This document shows, piece after piece, positions 42,368-51,711 of a stretch of 64,000 nucleotides of DNA. Made by a program: the position numbers and the translations under genes. Within the stretch, counting starts at the first letter, position 1; every line of letters begins with the position of its first letter. The stretch comes from Luteimonas fraxinea. GTDB lineage: Bacteria > Pseudomonadota > Gammaproteobacteria > Xanthomonadales > Xanthomonadaceae. The notes below the pieces were generated by a model. It had not been told where the DNA came from, did not search any database, and saw only the letters and a list, made by a program, of their open reading frames with translations. The stretch lies in NCBI RefSeq assembly GCF_021233355.1, contig NZ_CP089507.1, positions 2,046,001 to 2,110,000 of the forward strand. The letters are read 5' to 3'.

Positions 42368-44698
42368 ATGCACGCGTTCCGATCCGCACGTCCGTGGTTC
42401 CGCTCACCGTTGTCTCTCGCCATCGCCAGCACGCTGGCCTGCGCCACCGCCGCCCCCGTGCTGGCCCAGGAGCGCGCCACGACGGCCGCCGAAGAGGCGG
42501 TCACGCTCGACTCGGTGGTGGTGACCGCCAACAAGCGCGTCGAGAACGTCCGCGACGTCGGCGCGTCGATCAGCGTGATCGGCGAACGCCAGCTGGAGAA
42601 CATGGCTGCGAGTTCGCTGACCGATTACGCGGCGCTGATTCCCGGCATGCAGGTGCAGAGCAGCGGCACCCCCGGCCTGACCGCGGTGTCGCTGCGCGGT
42701 ATCTCGACGCTGTCGTCGGGCGCGACGGTGGCGACCTACATCGACGAGGTGCCTGTCGGCTCGAGCGGCATCTACCAGAGCGCCGGCTCGCTGATGCTGG
42801 ACCTGCTGCCCTACGACATCAGCCGCGTCGAAGTGCTGCGCGGACCGCAGGGCACGCTGTACGGCGCGGGCGCGATCGGCGGCCTGCTCAAATACGTGAC
42901 CCGCGCGCCGGACCTGGTCAATGAAGAGTTCCGCGCCGGCGTCGGCCTGCGCTCGGTATCGGACGGCGGGCAGGACTGGAACGGCCGCGTCGGCGTCAGC
43001 CTGCCGCTGCAGGAAGATCGCCTGGGCCTGCGCATGAGCGTCGCGCGCAACGGATTGCCGGGCTATACCGACAACGCGATCGATGGCCGCCGCGACATCA
43101 ACGACAGCGAGCAGATCGGGGGACGCGCGGCGTTGTCGTGGGACGGCGACATGGTCGATGTCGACCTGGGCGTGCTGCACCAGCGCATCGACGCCAGCGA
43201 CCGGGCCGTGGTCGCCCTCGAGCCCGACACCTACGCGCCGCTCGGCGGGGAATTCGAAGGCAGGAACTGGCAGCGCCAACCGTTCTCCAAGGAGTTGACG
43301 CTGACCTCGCTCAGCGTGAATTGGGATCTGGGCTGGGCCGATCTCGTCTCCGCGACCGGATGGTCGAAGACCAAGACGCTGGACCAGATCGACACCACGG
43401 TGCAGTTCGGCGAAGTCGCCGATCTGCTGCTAGGACTGCCCGAGCCGGGCAGCTCGAACGTGCGCTACACCTTCGACCTCGACAAGATCACCCAGGAGTT
43501 CCGCTTCAGTTCCAAGACCGGCGGCCGCTTCGAGTGGATGGCGGGCGTGTTCTACACCAAGGAAGACGCACAGCAGAACCAGGTCGCGTGGCTGGGCCAG
43601 CGCGATGGCTCGCCGCTGCCGGCGCCGTTCGACGCGGCATTCGGCACCCTGGCGGTGATCGGCCTGCCGAGCACGTACGAGGAAGTCGCGCTGTTCGCCA
43701 ACGCATCGTGGCGGTTCGGTGAGCGCTTCAAGATCGACGCCGGCTTGCGCCAGGCGCGCAACGATCAGTGGTTCAGCCAGAACGTCAGCGAGGGCATCCT
43801 CGCGCCGATCGGCGATGCGCCCGGCGAATCGACCGAAGACGTGTTCACCTGGAGCCTGAGCCCGCAGTTCAAGCTCGCCGAGGACACGATGCTGTACGCA
43901 CGCGTCGCCACCGGCTACCAGCCGGGCGGCCCGAACGTCGCGCTCCCGGGGATCCCGCCGAGCGTGGACTCGTCGATGCTCGCCAGCTACGAGCTGGGAC
44001 TGAAATCGCAGACCGCCGATCGCCGCGTGCAGGTCGACGTGTCCGCGTTCCGCATCGAATGGGACGACATCCAGGTGGCGTCGTCGTTCAACGGCATCGG
44101 CGGCCTGGTCAACGGCGGCGAGGCGAGCAGTGAAGGCCTGGAGCTGGCTTCGCAGTTCCGCGCCACCGAGGCCCTGTCGCTCGGCATCAATGCGGCCTAC
44201 ACCAAGGCGCGGGTGAAGAACGATTTCGAAGCCACGGTCATTCCGCAGGGCGCGTTCGATGTCGTGCTCAACACCGGCCTGGCCGGCGACCGCATGCCGT
44301 ACGTGCCGACGCTGTCGTGGGCGGCGAACGCCGAGTACGCGTTTATGACCGCGCAGGGCCTGTCCGGCCAGGTAGGCGGCGTGCTGCGCTTCACCGGAGA
44401 GCGCTTGAGCGACACCACCGAGCGCCAGCGCGTCACCGCACCGGGCGACCCGTCCACGGTGTTGCAGGAAGAGGTGACCGCGCCGCTGCGGCTCGACAGC
44501 TACCGCGCGCTCGATCTCTACGCCGGCATCGGCCGGGAGCGCTGGGAGCTGCGTGCCTACGTCAGCAACGTCACCGGCGAAGGCGGCTACTCGTCGATGA
44601 CGCCTGCGGCCGGTGCGCTCAGCGGCACGTTGGCCTACCTGGCTGCAGTACCGATCCAGCCGCGGATGTTCGGCGTCGAACTCGACGTCCGGTTCTGA
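42368..44698 (+). CDS. TonB-dependent outer-membrane receptor
   Basis: A 776-residue receptor. Signal peptide (SPLSLAIASTLACATAAPVLA), a TonB-box-like VTLDSVVVTANKR (about 44-56), a plug domain (VRDVGASISVIGERQLENMAA, DISRVEVLRGPQGTLYGAGAIGGLLKYVT, about 60-175) and a 22-strand-type barrel ending in ELDVRF with C-terminal Phe. Plug features resemble catecholate/substrate-type receptors; the ligand is not evident. It heads a second transcription unit with its own operator and precedes the DgcN-like gene by 20 bp, so it likely imports peptides or acyl-amino acids. Confidence 0.93.
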   Translation: MHAFRSARPWFRSPLSLAIASTLACATAAPVLAQERATTAAEEAVTLDSVVVTANKRVENVRDVGASISVIGERQLENMAASSLTDYAALIPGMQVQSSGTPGLTAVSLRGISTLSSGATVATYIDEVPVGSSGIYQSAGSLMLDLLPYDISRVEVLRGPQGTLYGAGAIGGLLKYVTRAPDLVNEEFRAGVGLRSVSDGGQDWNGRVGVSLPLQEDRLGLRMSVARNGLPGYTDNAIDGRRDINDSEQIGGRAALSWDGDMVDVDLGVLHQRIDASDRAVVALEPDTYAPLGGEFEGRNWQRQPFSKELTLTSLSVNWDLGWADLVSATGWSKTKTLDQIDTTVQFGEVADLLLGLPEPGSSNVRYTFDLDKITQEFRFSSKTGGRFEWMAGVFYTKEDAQQNQVAWLGQRDGSPLPAPFDAAFGTLAVIGLPSTYEEVALFANASWRFGERFKIDAGLRQARNDQWFSQNVSEGILAPIGDAPGESTEDVFTWSLSPQFKLAEDTMLYARVATGYQPGGPNVALPGIPPSVDSSMLASYELGLKSQTADRRVQVDVSAFRIEWDDIQVASSFNGIGGLVNGGEASSEGLELASQFRATEALSLGINAAYTKARVKNDFEATVIPQGAFDVVLNTGLAGDRMPYVPTLSWAANAEYAFMTAQGLSGQVGGVLRFTGERLSDTTERQRVTAPGDPSTVLQEEVTAPLRLDSYRALDLYAGIGRERWELRAYVSNVTGEGGYSSMTPAAGALSGTLAYLAAVPIQPRMFGVELDVRF

Positions 44699-44718
44699 GC
44701 CGGACGGACCCGGCCCCC

Positions 44719-45759
44719 ATGTCCACCGCCGCCGCCGTACCGCACGCCCCCGAGGCGTTGCCCCAGCCGTATCTGCTGTTTCTTGGAGACACCGTCGAAC
44801 CCGGCTACGCGAAGACCGCGTACGGTCTGCGCGACTGGGCCCCCGAGCGGTGTCTCGGCGAGTTCGCCTGTCCGGGCGCGACGGTCAGCACCGGCCTGCC
44901 GCGCCTGACCCCCGCGCAGGCCCGTGCGGGGGGCGCGCGCGCGATGGTCATCGGCGTCGCCAACCCCGGCGGGCGGATTCCGCCAGCCTGGGTGCCTGCG
45001 TTGCTCGATGCCTTGCAGGCCGGGCTCGACCTCGTCGGCGGCATGCATGCCCGGCTGTCCGGCATCGACGTGCTGCGCAACGCGGCCATCGCGCACGGGC
45101 GGCGCCTGATCGACGTGCGCGAGCCGCCATCGGACCTGCCCGTCGCCAGCGGCCGAAAGCGCACCGGCAAGCGTCTGCTCACCGTGGGCACCGACTGCGC
45201 CCTGGGCAAGAAATACACCGCCCTGTCGCTGGCGCGCGCGTTCCGCGAACGCGGCCTCGACGCCACGTTCCGCGCCAGCGGGCAGACCGGCATCCTGATC
45301 GCCGGCGCGGGTGTGCCGATGGACGCGGTGATCGCGGACTTCGCGGCCGGCGCGGCGGAATTCCTGTCGCCCGATGCCGATCCGGCGCACTGGGATGTCG
45401 TCGAAGGCCAGGGCTCGCTGTCGCATCCGGCCTATGCGAGCGTATCGCTGTCGCTGTTGCACGGCAGCCAGCCGGACGTCATCGTCGTCTGCCACGCAGT
45501 CGGACGCGAACGCATGCTCGGCCATGCGCATTATCTGGTGCCGTCGATCGAGGAGACCATCGACCTCGCGCTGCGACTGGGCGCGCTCACCAATCCTGCG
45601 ATCCGCTGCGCGGGCGTCAGCCTCAACACCGCAGCGCTCGACGATGCGGACGCGCAGAACGCGATCGCATCCACCGCTGCCCGCCTGGGCCTGCCGGTCG
45701 CGGATCCGGTCCGCGGCGGCGCGGCCTTCGATCGGCTGGTCGACGCCTGCCTCGCATGA
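44719..45759 (+). CDS. DUF1611 (DgcN-type) P-loop protein
   Basis: A 346-residue DUF1611 protein with an N-terminal Rossmann-like domain (PYLLFLGDTVEPGYAKTAYGLRDWAPERCLGEF) and a C-terminal P-loop NTPase-like domain. The phosphate loop is VGTDCALGKKYTALSLARAFRERG (about 154-177), then FRASGQTGILIAG (about 182) and DVVEGQGSLSHPAYA (about 222). DgcN, a DUF1611 protein encoded with a DgcA racemase, has been described in D-glutamate catabolism through N-acetylated intermediates; related genes accompany dipeptide epimerases. The exact reaction here is not proven. It overlaps the following transporter by ATGA. Confidence 0.83.
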   Translation: MSTAAAVPHAPEALPQPYLLFLGDTVEPGYAKTAYGLRDWAPERCLGEFACPGATVSTGLPRLTPAQARAGGARAMVIGVANPGGRIPPAWVPALLDALQAGLDLVGGMHARLSGIDVLRNAAIAHGRRLIDVREPPSDLPVASGRKRTGKRLLTVGTDCALGKKYTALSLARAFRERGLDATFRASGQTGILIAGAGVPMDAVIADFAAGAAEFLSPDADPAHWDVVEGQGSLSHPAYASVSLSLLHGSQPDVIVVCHAVGRERMLGHAHYLVPSIEETIDLALRLGALTNPAIRCAGVSLNTAALDDADAQNAIASTAARLGLPVADPVRGGAAFDRLVDACLA

Positions 45760-46871
45760 CGTCCCGGGCCAGCTGGTTCCAGCGCTACCTGCTGCCGGGC
45801 TTCGTATTCCAGGCGGCGGTGATCGCCGGCGGGTATGCGACCGGGCGCGAACTGGTCGAGTTCTTCCTGCCGGCCGGTCCCTGGGGCGGCCTGCTCGGCA
45901 TGACGGTCAGCATGCTGGTGTGGAGCGGCGTGCTGATGGTCAGCTTCGAGCTGGCCCGCGTCGCCCGCGCCTGGGATTACCGCGCGTTCTTCAAGGTGCT
46001 GCTGGGCCGCGGCTGGTTCGCGTTCGAGATCGGCTACGTGCTGTTGATGCTGGTGATCCTGGCGGTCATGGGCGCGGCCGCCGGCGAAATCGCCTTCAGC
46101 CTGTTCGGCCTGCCGAAGGTAGCGGGCTCGCTGGCGATGATCGCCGCCACGGGCGCGCTGCTGTTCTGCGGCAGCGCCGCGATCGAAAAATTCCTGGTCG
46201 CTTCTGTTGGCTATCTGTATCTGGTCTACGTGGTGTTCGTGATCTGGGCAGTGGTGGCGTTCGGCGACCGTATCGGGACGAACTTCGCGTCGGTACCGGT
46301 CGAGGCCGGGTGGTTCAAGGCCGGCGTAACCTACGCCGGCTACAACGTCGCCACCATTCCCGCGGTGCTGTTCTGCGTGCGCCACTTCGGCCGTCGCCGC
46401 GAGGCACTCGCCGCCGGCGCGCTGGCAGGACCACTTGGCATGCTGCCGGGCGTGGTGTTCTACATCGCGATGATGGGCTACTACCGGGAGATCGGCGCCG
46501 AGGCACTGCCGTCGGCGTTCCTGCTGGCGAAATTGCAGGCACCGTGGTTCGAGTGGGTGTTCCAGATCGCCGTGATGCTGACGCTGGTGGATACCGGCGT
46601 CGCGCTGCTGCACGCCCTCAACGAACGTGTCGCCAACACATGGGCGGAGCGGCAGCGTCCGATGCCGCGCGCGCTGCGTCCGGCGCTTGCGGTCGGCGTC
46701 ATGCTGATCGCGGTGTATGCCGCCACGGCCGTCGGCCTGGTCGACCTGATCGCCAAGGGCTACGGCACGCTGACCTGGTATTTCCTGGCGATCTACGTAC
46801 TGCCGCTGATGACCTGGGGCGTATGGCTGCTGTGGCGCCGCAGGTCGATCGACGTGACCCCCCTGCCTTGA
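45756..46871 (+). CDS. YkvI-family membrane transporter
   Basis: A 371-residue integral membrane protein with about ten helices and an APC/LeuT-like N-terminus (YLLPGFVFQAAVIAGGYATGRELVEFFLPAGPWGGLLG). This is the signature of YkvI-type proteins. YAGYNVATIPAVLFCVRHFGRRREALAAG is the middle conserved loop. Homologues are putative amino-acid or small-organic-anion transporters. Translationally coupled to the DUF1611 gene, so it probably moves the amino acid handled by that enzyme, as importer or exporter. Confidence 0.82.
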   Translation: MTSRASWFQRYLLPGFVFQAAVIAGGYATGRELVEFFLPAGPWGGLLGMTVSMLVWSGVLMVSFELARVARAWDYRAFFKVLLGRGWFAFEIGYVLLMLVILAVMGAAAGEIAFSLFGLPKVAGSLAMIAATGALLFCGSAAIEKFLVASVGYLYLVYVVFVIWAVVAFGDRIGTNFASVPVEAGWFKAGVTYAGYNVATIPAVLFCVRHFGRRREALAAGALAGPLGMLPGVVFYIAMMGYYREIGAEALPSAFLLAKLQAPWFEWVFQIAVMLTLVDTGVALLHALNERVANTWAERQRPMPRALRPALAVGVMLIAVYAATAVGLVDLIAKGYGTLTWYFLAIYVLPLMTWGVWLLWRRRSIDVTPLP

Positions 46872-46903
46872 ACGAGACGTCCGCGAGGACGGGAGACGCT
46901 GTC

Positions 46904-48487
46904 ATGCCGAACCCTCTGCCCGCCATCGCCGGAGCGCTTCTGTCGCTGTGCGTCCTCACCGCCGCTGCGGCGCCGCCTGCCGGTTTCGATGCGCGGGTCG
47001 AGGCCGCGATGCAATCCCGCGACGTGCCGGGCATGGCGATCGCGATCGTCGAGGACGGCGAGATCGTGCACGCCAAAGGCTATGGCGTGCGCCGGCTCGG
47101 CGCGCCGGAGCGCGTGAACGCCGACACCATCTTCCCGACCGGTTCGACCGGCAAGGCGGTGACGGCGGCGGCGCTCGCGATCCTCGTCGACGATGGCAAG
47201 CTCGGCTGGGACGATCGGGTCATTGACCATCTGCCCGATTTCCGCATGTACGACCCCTGGGTCACGCGCGAGATGACGGTGCGTGATCTGCTGCTGCACC
47301 GCAGTGGCCTGGGCCTCGGCGCCGGCGACCTGCTGTTCATTCCCCGCACCTCGCGCAGCCGCGCCGACATCGTGCGCGCACTGCGGCACATCCGGCCGGC
47401 CACGAGTTTCCGCAGCGGTTACGCCTACGACAACATCCTCTACATCGTCGCCGGCGAAGTGGTGGCAGCGGTCAGCGGACAGGATTGGGAAACCTTCGTG
47501 CGCGAGCGCATCTTCGTGCCGCTGCAGATGCGCACCGCCACCAGTCATGAGGACGATCGCTTCGCGACCGAGAATCGCGCGCAACCGCACGCGCGTTTGG
47601 ACCCACGCTTGCGCGGCCTCGGTCCGCAACAGCTGCTGCCGGAACGCGAAGGGCTGGGCCAGGTCGGGGCCGCAGCGGGCGGCTTGTCCTGGAGCGCGCA
47701 AGACTTCGCGCGCTGGCTGCAGGTCCAGCTCTCACTCGGCGCGCTGCCCGACGACCGCGGCCGGTTGTACAGCGAAACCTCGGCGCACGAGATGTGGACG
47801 CCGCAGGTACCGGTGCCCATCCGGCCCTATCCAGCGCCGATCACCGACATCACACCGCAGTTCTCCGGTTACGCCCTGGGATGGAACGTGCAGGACTACC
47901 GCGGCATCAAAGTGGTCCAGCACGGTGGCGCGGTGTTCGGCGTGCTGGCGTTCACCGTGCTGGTGCCCGAGCGCAACCTCGGCATTTCGCTGCAGATCAA
48001 TTCGGAAGATGTCGAAGTCCTGCGAGGGCTGGGCTATGAGCTGCTCGATCATTACCTCGGTTTCGAACCGCGCGACTGGGTCGCGGCGTTCGACACTTGG
48101 AACCAGGCGCGCCTCGCCGACGGATTGGCCGCATTGGACGCGACCGGCGCGCAGGTCCGCAGGTCGTCCCGGCCATCGCTGCCGCTGGCCGGCTACGCCG
48201 GACCCTACGCCGACGCCTGGTACGGCCCGATCAGCATCACCGAAGCAGGCGGCAGGTTGCGGATCGATTTCTGCCAGACGCCGGGCATGCAGGGCACGTT
48301 GACCCACTGGCAATACGACACATTCCGGGTCGACTGGGACGACGCGGCTATCGAGCCGGCATCTGTCGCGTTCTCGCTGGATGCGACCGGCAAGGTCGCG
48401 CAGATCCGAATGCAGGCGATCTCGCCGACCGCGGATTTCAGCTATGACTACCAGGAGCTGCTGTTCGAACCCCAGCCGGTGAAGTAG
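46904..48487 (+). CDS. Exported beta-lactamase-fold serine hydrolase
   Basis: A 527-residue protein with a signal peptide (LPAIAGALLSLCVLTAAAA) and a beta-lactamase/D-aminopeptidase domain. The nucleophile motif is in PTGSTGKAVTAAAL (Ser near 81), YAYDNILY (about 171-178) carries the Y-x-N-like motif, and VVQHGGAVFG (about 337) the HGG motif. A C-terminal domain of about 120 residues (PLAGYAGPYADAWYGPISI) resembles DUF3471, common in such peptidases. GGAG lies eight bases upstream of the ATG. It ends the operon that starts at the TonB receptor. Probably a periplasmic peptidase or esterase acting on the imported substrate. Confidence 0.84.
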   Translation: MPNPLPAIAGALLSLCVLTAAAAPPAGFDARVEAAMQSRDVPGMAIAIVEDGEIVHAKGYGVRRLGAPERVNADTIFPTGSTGKAVTAAALAILVDDGKLGWDDRVIDHLPDFRMYDPWVTREMTVRDLLLHRSGLGLGAGDLLFIPRTSRSRADIVRALRHIRPATSFRSGYAYDNILYIVAGEVVAAVSGQDWETFVRERIFVPLQMRTATSHEDDRFATENRAQPHARLDPRLRGLGPQQLLPEREGLGQVGAAAGGLSWSAQDFARWLQVQLSLGALPDDRGRLYSETSAHEMWTPQVPVPIRPYPAPITDITPQFSGYALGWNVQDYRGIKVVQHGGAVFGVLAFTVLVPERNLGISLQINSEDVEVLRGLGYELLDHYLGFEPRDWVAAFDTWNQARLADGLAALDATGAQVRRSSRPSLPLAGYAGPYADAWYGPISITEAGGRLRIDFCQTPGMQGTLTHWQYDTFRVDWDDAAIEPASVAFSLDATGKVAQIRMQAISPTADFSYDYQELLFEPQPVK

Positions 48488-48808
48488 CGCTGCACATCTG
48501 CATGATGCGGCCGCTTCCGGGTTTGCCGGACAAGCCGGCGCGTTGATCGCCGACACGCGCGTCTGTCGAACCGAGAACTTCCGCACGCGTTTCGACGGCA
48601 GAAATCGTCGATGCTCAACGGCCCGGGCGACGATGTCGCGCTTGCGGTTGTGACGACGACAGAAGAGTGCAGAAGAATGGATAGCAGAAATCCAGCGACA
48701 GGAATCCTTGCGGTCGCGCTGAAAGCCTGGAAGTGGTGCACGGCTGCTGTACACGGGCAGGAACCCGCATGTGGCCCCGACGATTCACGGTGCAGAGGGC
48801 GAGTCCGC
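48488..48808. other. 321-bp intergenic region, border of the antagonism island
   Basis: No convincing gene. An open frame from 48611 is continuous with the following lipoprotein, but its upstream part is not leader-like. The sequence is slightly AT-richer than the surroundings. No T-tract terminator was seen after the hydrolase gene. Confidence 0.4.
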
Positions 48809-49306
48809 GTGGATCCAACGCGCAGCGTCGGTGCGATTCCGATTCGTAAGCACGCGTATCGCGTGGTGTGCGTCAGCCTTGCGCTCGTACTGGTGGCCTG
48901 CGCGCCCGCATCGAGTGCCGCCTCTGCAGATGCCGCTGCGAAGACGGAACCGGGATCCGCCTGCCCGTTCGACAACTTCGACGCCTTCATCGAGCGCTTC
49001 GGTCGCGAGATCGCATTCCAGGAGCTGACGACCGCCGATCCGCTCGTCGTCGAGCGCTACGACACCGCTGCCGAGCCCGAGCCCCACCGCGTCGTGGAAG
49101 ACGTCGCCCTGGCGGACGTGAGCTGGCCGGTGATGCCGCGCCTCGATCTCGTCGGCGGCAGCGGTCGCACGTACGACATCGCCCCGGCCGCGGACGGCCG
49201 CATGGAAGTGCAGGTCCGCATGCCCGATACCAGCGACCAGCAGCGCTACGTGTTCGGGCGATCACCGTGCTGGCAACTGCAGCGTGTGGTCGACGAGTCG
49301 ATCTGA
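48809..49306 (+). CDS. Lipoprotein, possible immunity protein
   Basis: A 165-residue lipoprotein. From a GTG at 48809 it reads MDPTRSVGAIPIRKHAYRV, then the hydrophobic VCVSLALVLVAC with lipobox LVAC. The mature part (CPFDNFDAFIERFGREIAFQELTTADP ... RYVFGRSPCWQLQRVVDESI) is small and compact with two Cys. I recognise no named domain. It lies 45 bp upstream of the next lipoprotein and 805 bp upstream of the peptidoglycan hydrolase gene. Periplasmic lipoproteins next to leaderless wall hydrolases are often immunity proteins, which is inference here. The start codon is uncertain. Confidence 0.6.
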   Translation: MDPTRSVGAIPIRKHAYRVVCVSLALVLVACAPASSAASADAAAKTEPGSACPFDNFDAFIERFGREIAFQELTTADPLVVERYDTAAEPEPHRVVEDVALADVSWPVMPRLDLVGGSGRTYDIAPAADGRMEVQVRMPDTSDQQRYVFGRSPCWQLQRVVDESI

Positions 49307-49351
49307 GGTCGCCGCGCGCGACCCGAAGCTACCCGTTTCAAGGAGGGATCG

Positions 49352-50029
49352 ATGCACATGTCATGGAGGTCTGCGCTGTTGTGTTCCGTTCTTCTAGCCG
49401 GCTGCGCCGACCAGGAAGGGCAGGCCGCGACACAGGCTGCAGAGGACGACGCAACGCGTGCGGATGCCTCGCGCACGCACGCGGCAGATACATCGCCAAC
49501 AGCGACATCGTCGGGTCTAGTTGACCCGACTGCTTTTGTTCCGGAAGGCGCGATCCTGCTCGATACCGTGCGGGGTGATCTGACCGGGCGTGGCAGCGCC
49601 GACGCGTTGATCGTGTTCTCGCCGGCTACGACCGCCGGCCAATCGCTCGGCGATGGTCAGGCCCGCACAGTTGTTCTGCTGACCCGTGATGCGTCGGGCA
49701 ATCTGCAGAAGGTGGCCGAGAATGCACGCATCGTGCCGTGCGAGCGCTGTGGGGGCATGGCGGGCGATCCCTATGCCTATGCGCAGATCGAGGCAGGCAT
49801 CGTGACTCTGGCGATGGCCGGCGGATCGCGCCAACGCTGGTTCTACGATTACATCTTCCATTACGTGCCGCAGCGCGCGACCTGGCAGCTTGCGAAAGTG
49901 GTCCGCGGCGTGACGGACACGCAGACGGAATTGCAGAAACAAGCGGAACTGACGGCCGCGGATTTCGGCGACATCGACTTCGCGGACTTCGACCCTGCAA
50001 GCCTTCCCCCGGCGCCAGCACTGGATTGA
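49352..50029 (+). CDS. Lipoprotein upstream of the peptidoglycan hydrolase, possible immunity protein
   Basis: A 225-residue lipoprotein with a perfect AGGAGG at 49341-49346 and signal SALLCSVLLAGC (lipobox LAGC). After an Ala/Thr-rich linker, residues about 60-200 contain DTVRGDLTGRGSADALIVFSPA, NLQKVAENARIVPCERCGGMAGD (a CxxC) and RQRWFYDYIFHYVPQRATWQLAKV. This repeated beta-rich pattern with a DLTGRGSADAL loop resembles the lipoprotein inhibitors that Xanthomonas encodes beside GH19 effectors (XAC2610-like). The resemblance is by general shape only. Its stop is 82 bp before the hydrolase start. Confidence 0.65.
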   Translation: MHMSWRSALLCSVLLAGCADQEGQAATQAAEDDATRADASRTHAADTSPTATSSGLVDPTAFVPEGAILLDTVRGDLTGRGSADALIVFSPATTAGQSLGDGQARTVVLLTRDASGNLQKVAENARIVPCERCGGMAGDPYAYAQIEAGIVTLAMAGGSRQRWFYDYIFHYVPQRATWQLAKVVRGVTDTQTELQKQAELTAADFGDIDFADFDPASLPPAPALD

Positions 50030-50111
50030 TGTGTCGACAAACTTCCGGCCAATCGAAGCGTGACGAAGCCGGACGCTTCGTCGAAACGCACCCAGCAGAA
50101 GGAACTGCACG

Positions 50112-51674
50112 ATGACCACAGAACGCGAAGCACAGCTCTTGCGTGATGCCTATGCAGCCGGCATCAGCCAGCCGCGGGAACTGGCGAACTTCATGGCCCA
50201 GGTCGGCCACGAATCGGGTGGGCTCGAACGCCTCGAGGAAAGCTTCCGCTATACGCGCAATGCCGAGCAGATCAGCAGCAATGTGCGCTCTGCATTGCGG
50301 GAGGGTCGGGATGTGCTCGAGACCGCTCGACTGGAGGCCCTGGCAGGTCGCCCCGAACCACTCGCCGAACTGATGTACGGCGGACGTATGGGCAATACCG
50401 AGCCGGGCGATGGCTATCTGTATCGCGGGCGCGGCTACATGCAGCTGACCGGCAAGAACCAGTACGCGGCCGCCGGCGAGGCACTGGCGCTGGATCTGGT
50501 CGGCAATCCGGACCTTGCAGCGCAGCCCGAGCATGCATCACGCATCGCGACCTGGTACTGGCAGCAGAACGTGCCGCGGGACGCGCGTGAGGATGCACGC
50601 GCGGCTGGTGCGTCGATCAACGGGACCGATCCGCCGAACGGGTTGGACGACCGGACGCTGCGCTTCGAACATTGGGCGCGTGCGATCACGCCGGAACGCA
50701 TCCAGTCGCTGTCGGCCGCGCGTGGGGTCGCGGCCGACATCGAGACGCCATCGGCGGACAGCTTCGCGCAGACCATGCGTGTGATGCTGCCGCCGCAGGC
50801 TGGTGTCGCGCCGCACGTGACCGGGCACTACGGGGAAGAGCGCGGAGCGCGTGCGCACGGTGGCACGGATTTCAACTACGTCGGTGGGCAGAACGGGATC
50901 AACCTGACGCATCCGGTGGTGCACAGCCCGGTCGCGGGCGTGGTCACGTTCTCCGGCGGCACGTTCGGCACCGTGAAGATCCGCGATGCGCAGGGGTACT
51001 CGCACGAAATCCTGCATCTCGATGCCCGGCAGGTCGAATCAGGTCAGACGCTTGCAGCCGGCGATCCGATCGGCACCATGGGCGGCCGTGGCTCGGATGG
51101 CCCGGCGCAGTACGCACGTCACGTGCATTACCAGTTGCGGGATCCGCAGGGCGGGCTCGTCAGCCCGGAAGCATTCTGGAATCGCGCACCGGCCTCGGTG
51201 CGAGGAGAAGCGAGCGCCGTTGCGCTGCTTCGCGAAGGTGGTCAGGGCGACGATGTCCGTGATCTGCAGACCGCACTGGCAGGACTCGGCGTCACTGATG
51301 CGCGCGACCGCGCGCTGCAGGTGGACGGTGTGTTCGGCGCCCGCACCACCGAGGCCGTGCGCGCGTTCCAGCAGGCACAAGGCCTGGACGTCGACGGCAT
51401 CGTAGGACCGGCGACGCGCGGCGCGCTCGAACAGGTTTCGCGACACCAGTCGGCCGAGCCGTCGACTGCGGTGGATGCGCCGGGCGCGGCGGCTTCTCCA
51501 CTCGAAGCGCTGCTTGCAGCCGCCAGGTCCGGAGACCCCGCCACGCTTAAGGGCGCGTTGGACGATTTCTCGGAGACCGCATTCGGGCGGACCTTCGCCG
51601 TCCAGGTCGAGCGGGCGCGCGAACCGGCGCCGAATGCGCCTGAAGCTGCACCCGAGCAGGGCTGCGCGCGCTGA
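50112..51674 (+). CDS. Leaderless GH19 + M23 + PG-binding peptidoglycan hydrolase
   Basis: A 520-residue protein without signal peptide. Residues 1-190 are a GH19 lysozyme/chitinase domain (FMAQVGHESGGLERLEE with catalytic Glu near 33; YLYRGRGYMQLTGKNQY near 100). Residues about 225-360 are an M23 (LytM-type) peptidase: GAHAHGGTDF-like RAHGGTDFN (His and Asp near 249-253), YSHEILHLDA, and RHVHYQL (HxH near 337). Residues about 378-442 are PG_binding_1 (GDDVRDLQTALAGLGV, AVRAFQQAQGLDVDGIVGPATRGAL). AAGGA lies eight bases upstream. Cutting both glycan and peptide bonds without a leader suggests a secreted effector. I did not see a C-terminal XVIPCD-type T4SS signal. Confidence 0.85.
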   Translation: MTTEREAQLLRDAYAAGISQPRELANFMAQVGHESGGLERLEESFRYTRNAEQISSNVRSALREGRDVLETARLEALAGRPEPLAELMYGGRMGNTEPGDGYLYRGRGYMQLTGKNQYAAAGEALALDLVGNPDLAAQPEHASRIATWYWQQNVPRDAREDARAAGASINGTDPPNGLDDRTLRFEHWARAITPERIQSLSAARGVAADIETPSADSFAQTMRVMLPPQAGVAPHVTGHYGEERGARAHGGTDFNYVGGQNGINLTHPVVHSPVAGVVTFSGGTFGTVKIRDAQGYSHEILHLDARQVESGQTLAAGDPIGTMGGRGSDGPAQYARHVHYQLRDPQGGLVSPEAFWNRAPASVRGEASAVALLREGGQGDDVRDLQTALAGLGVTDARDRALQVDGVFGARTTEAVRAFQQAQGLDVDGIVGPATRGALEQVSRHQSAEPSTAVDAPGAAASPLEALLAAARSGDPATLKGALDDFSETAFGRTFAVQVERAREPAPNAPEAAPEQGCAR

Positions 51675-51711
51675 TCGTCTGTGTCGATGAATGGGACGGG
51701 TCCGCGAACTG

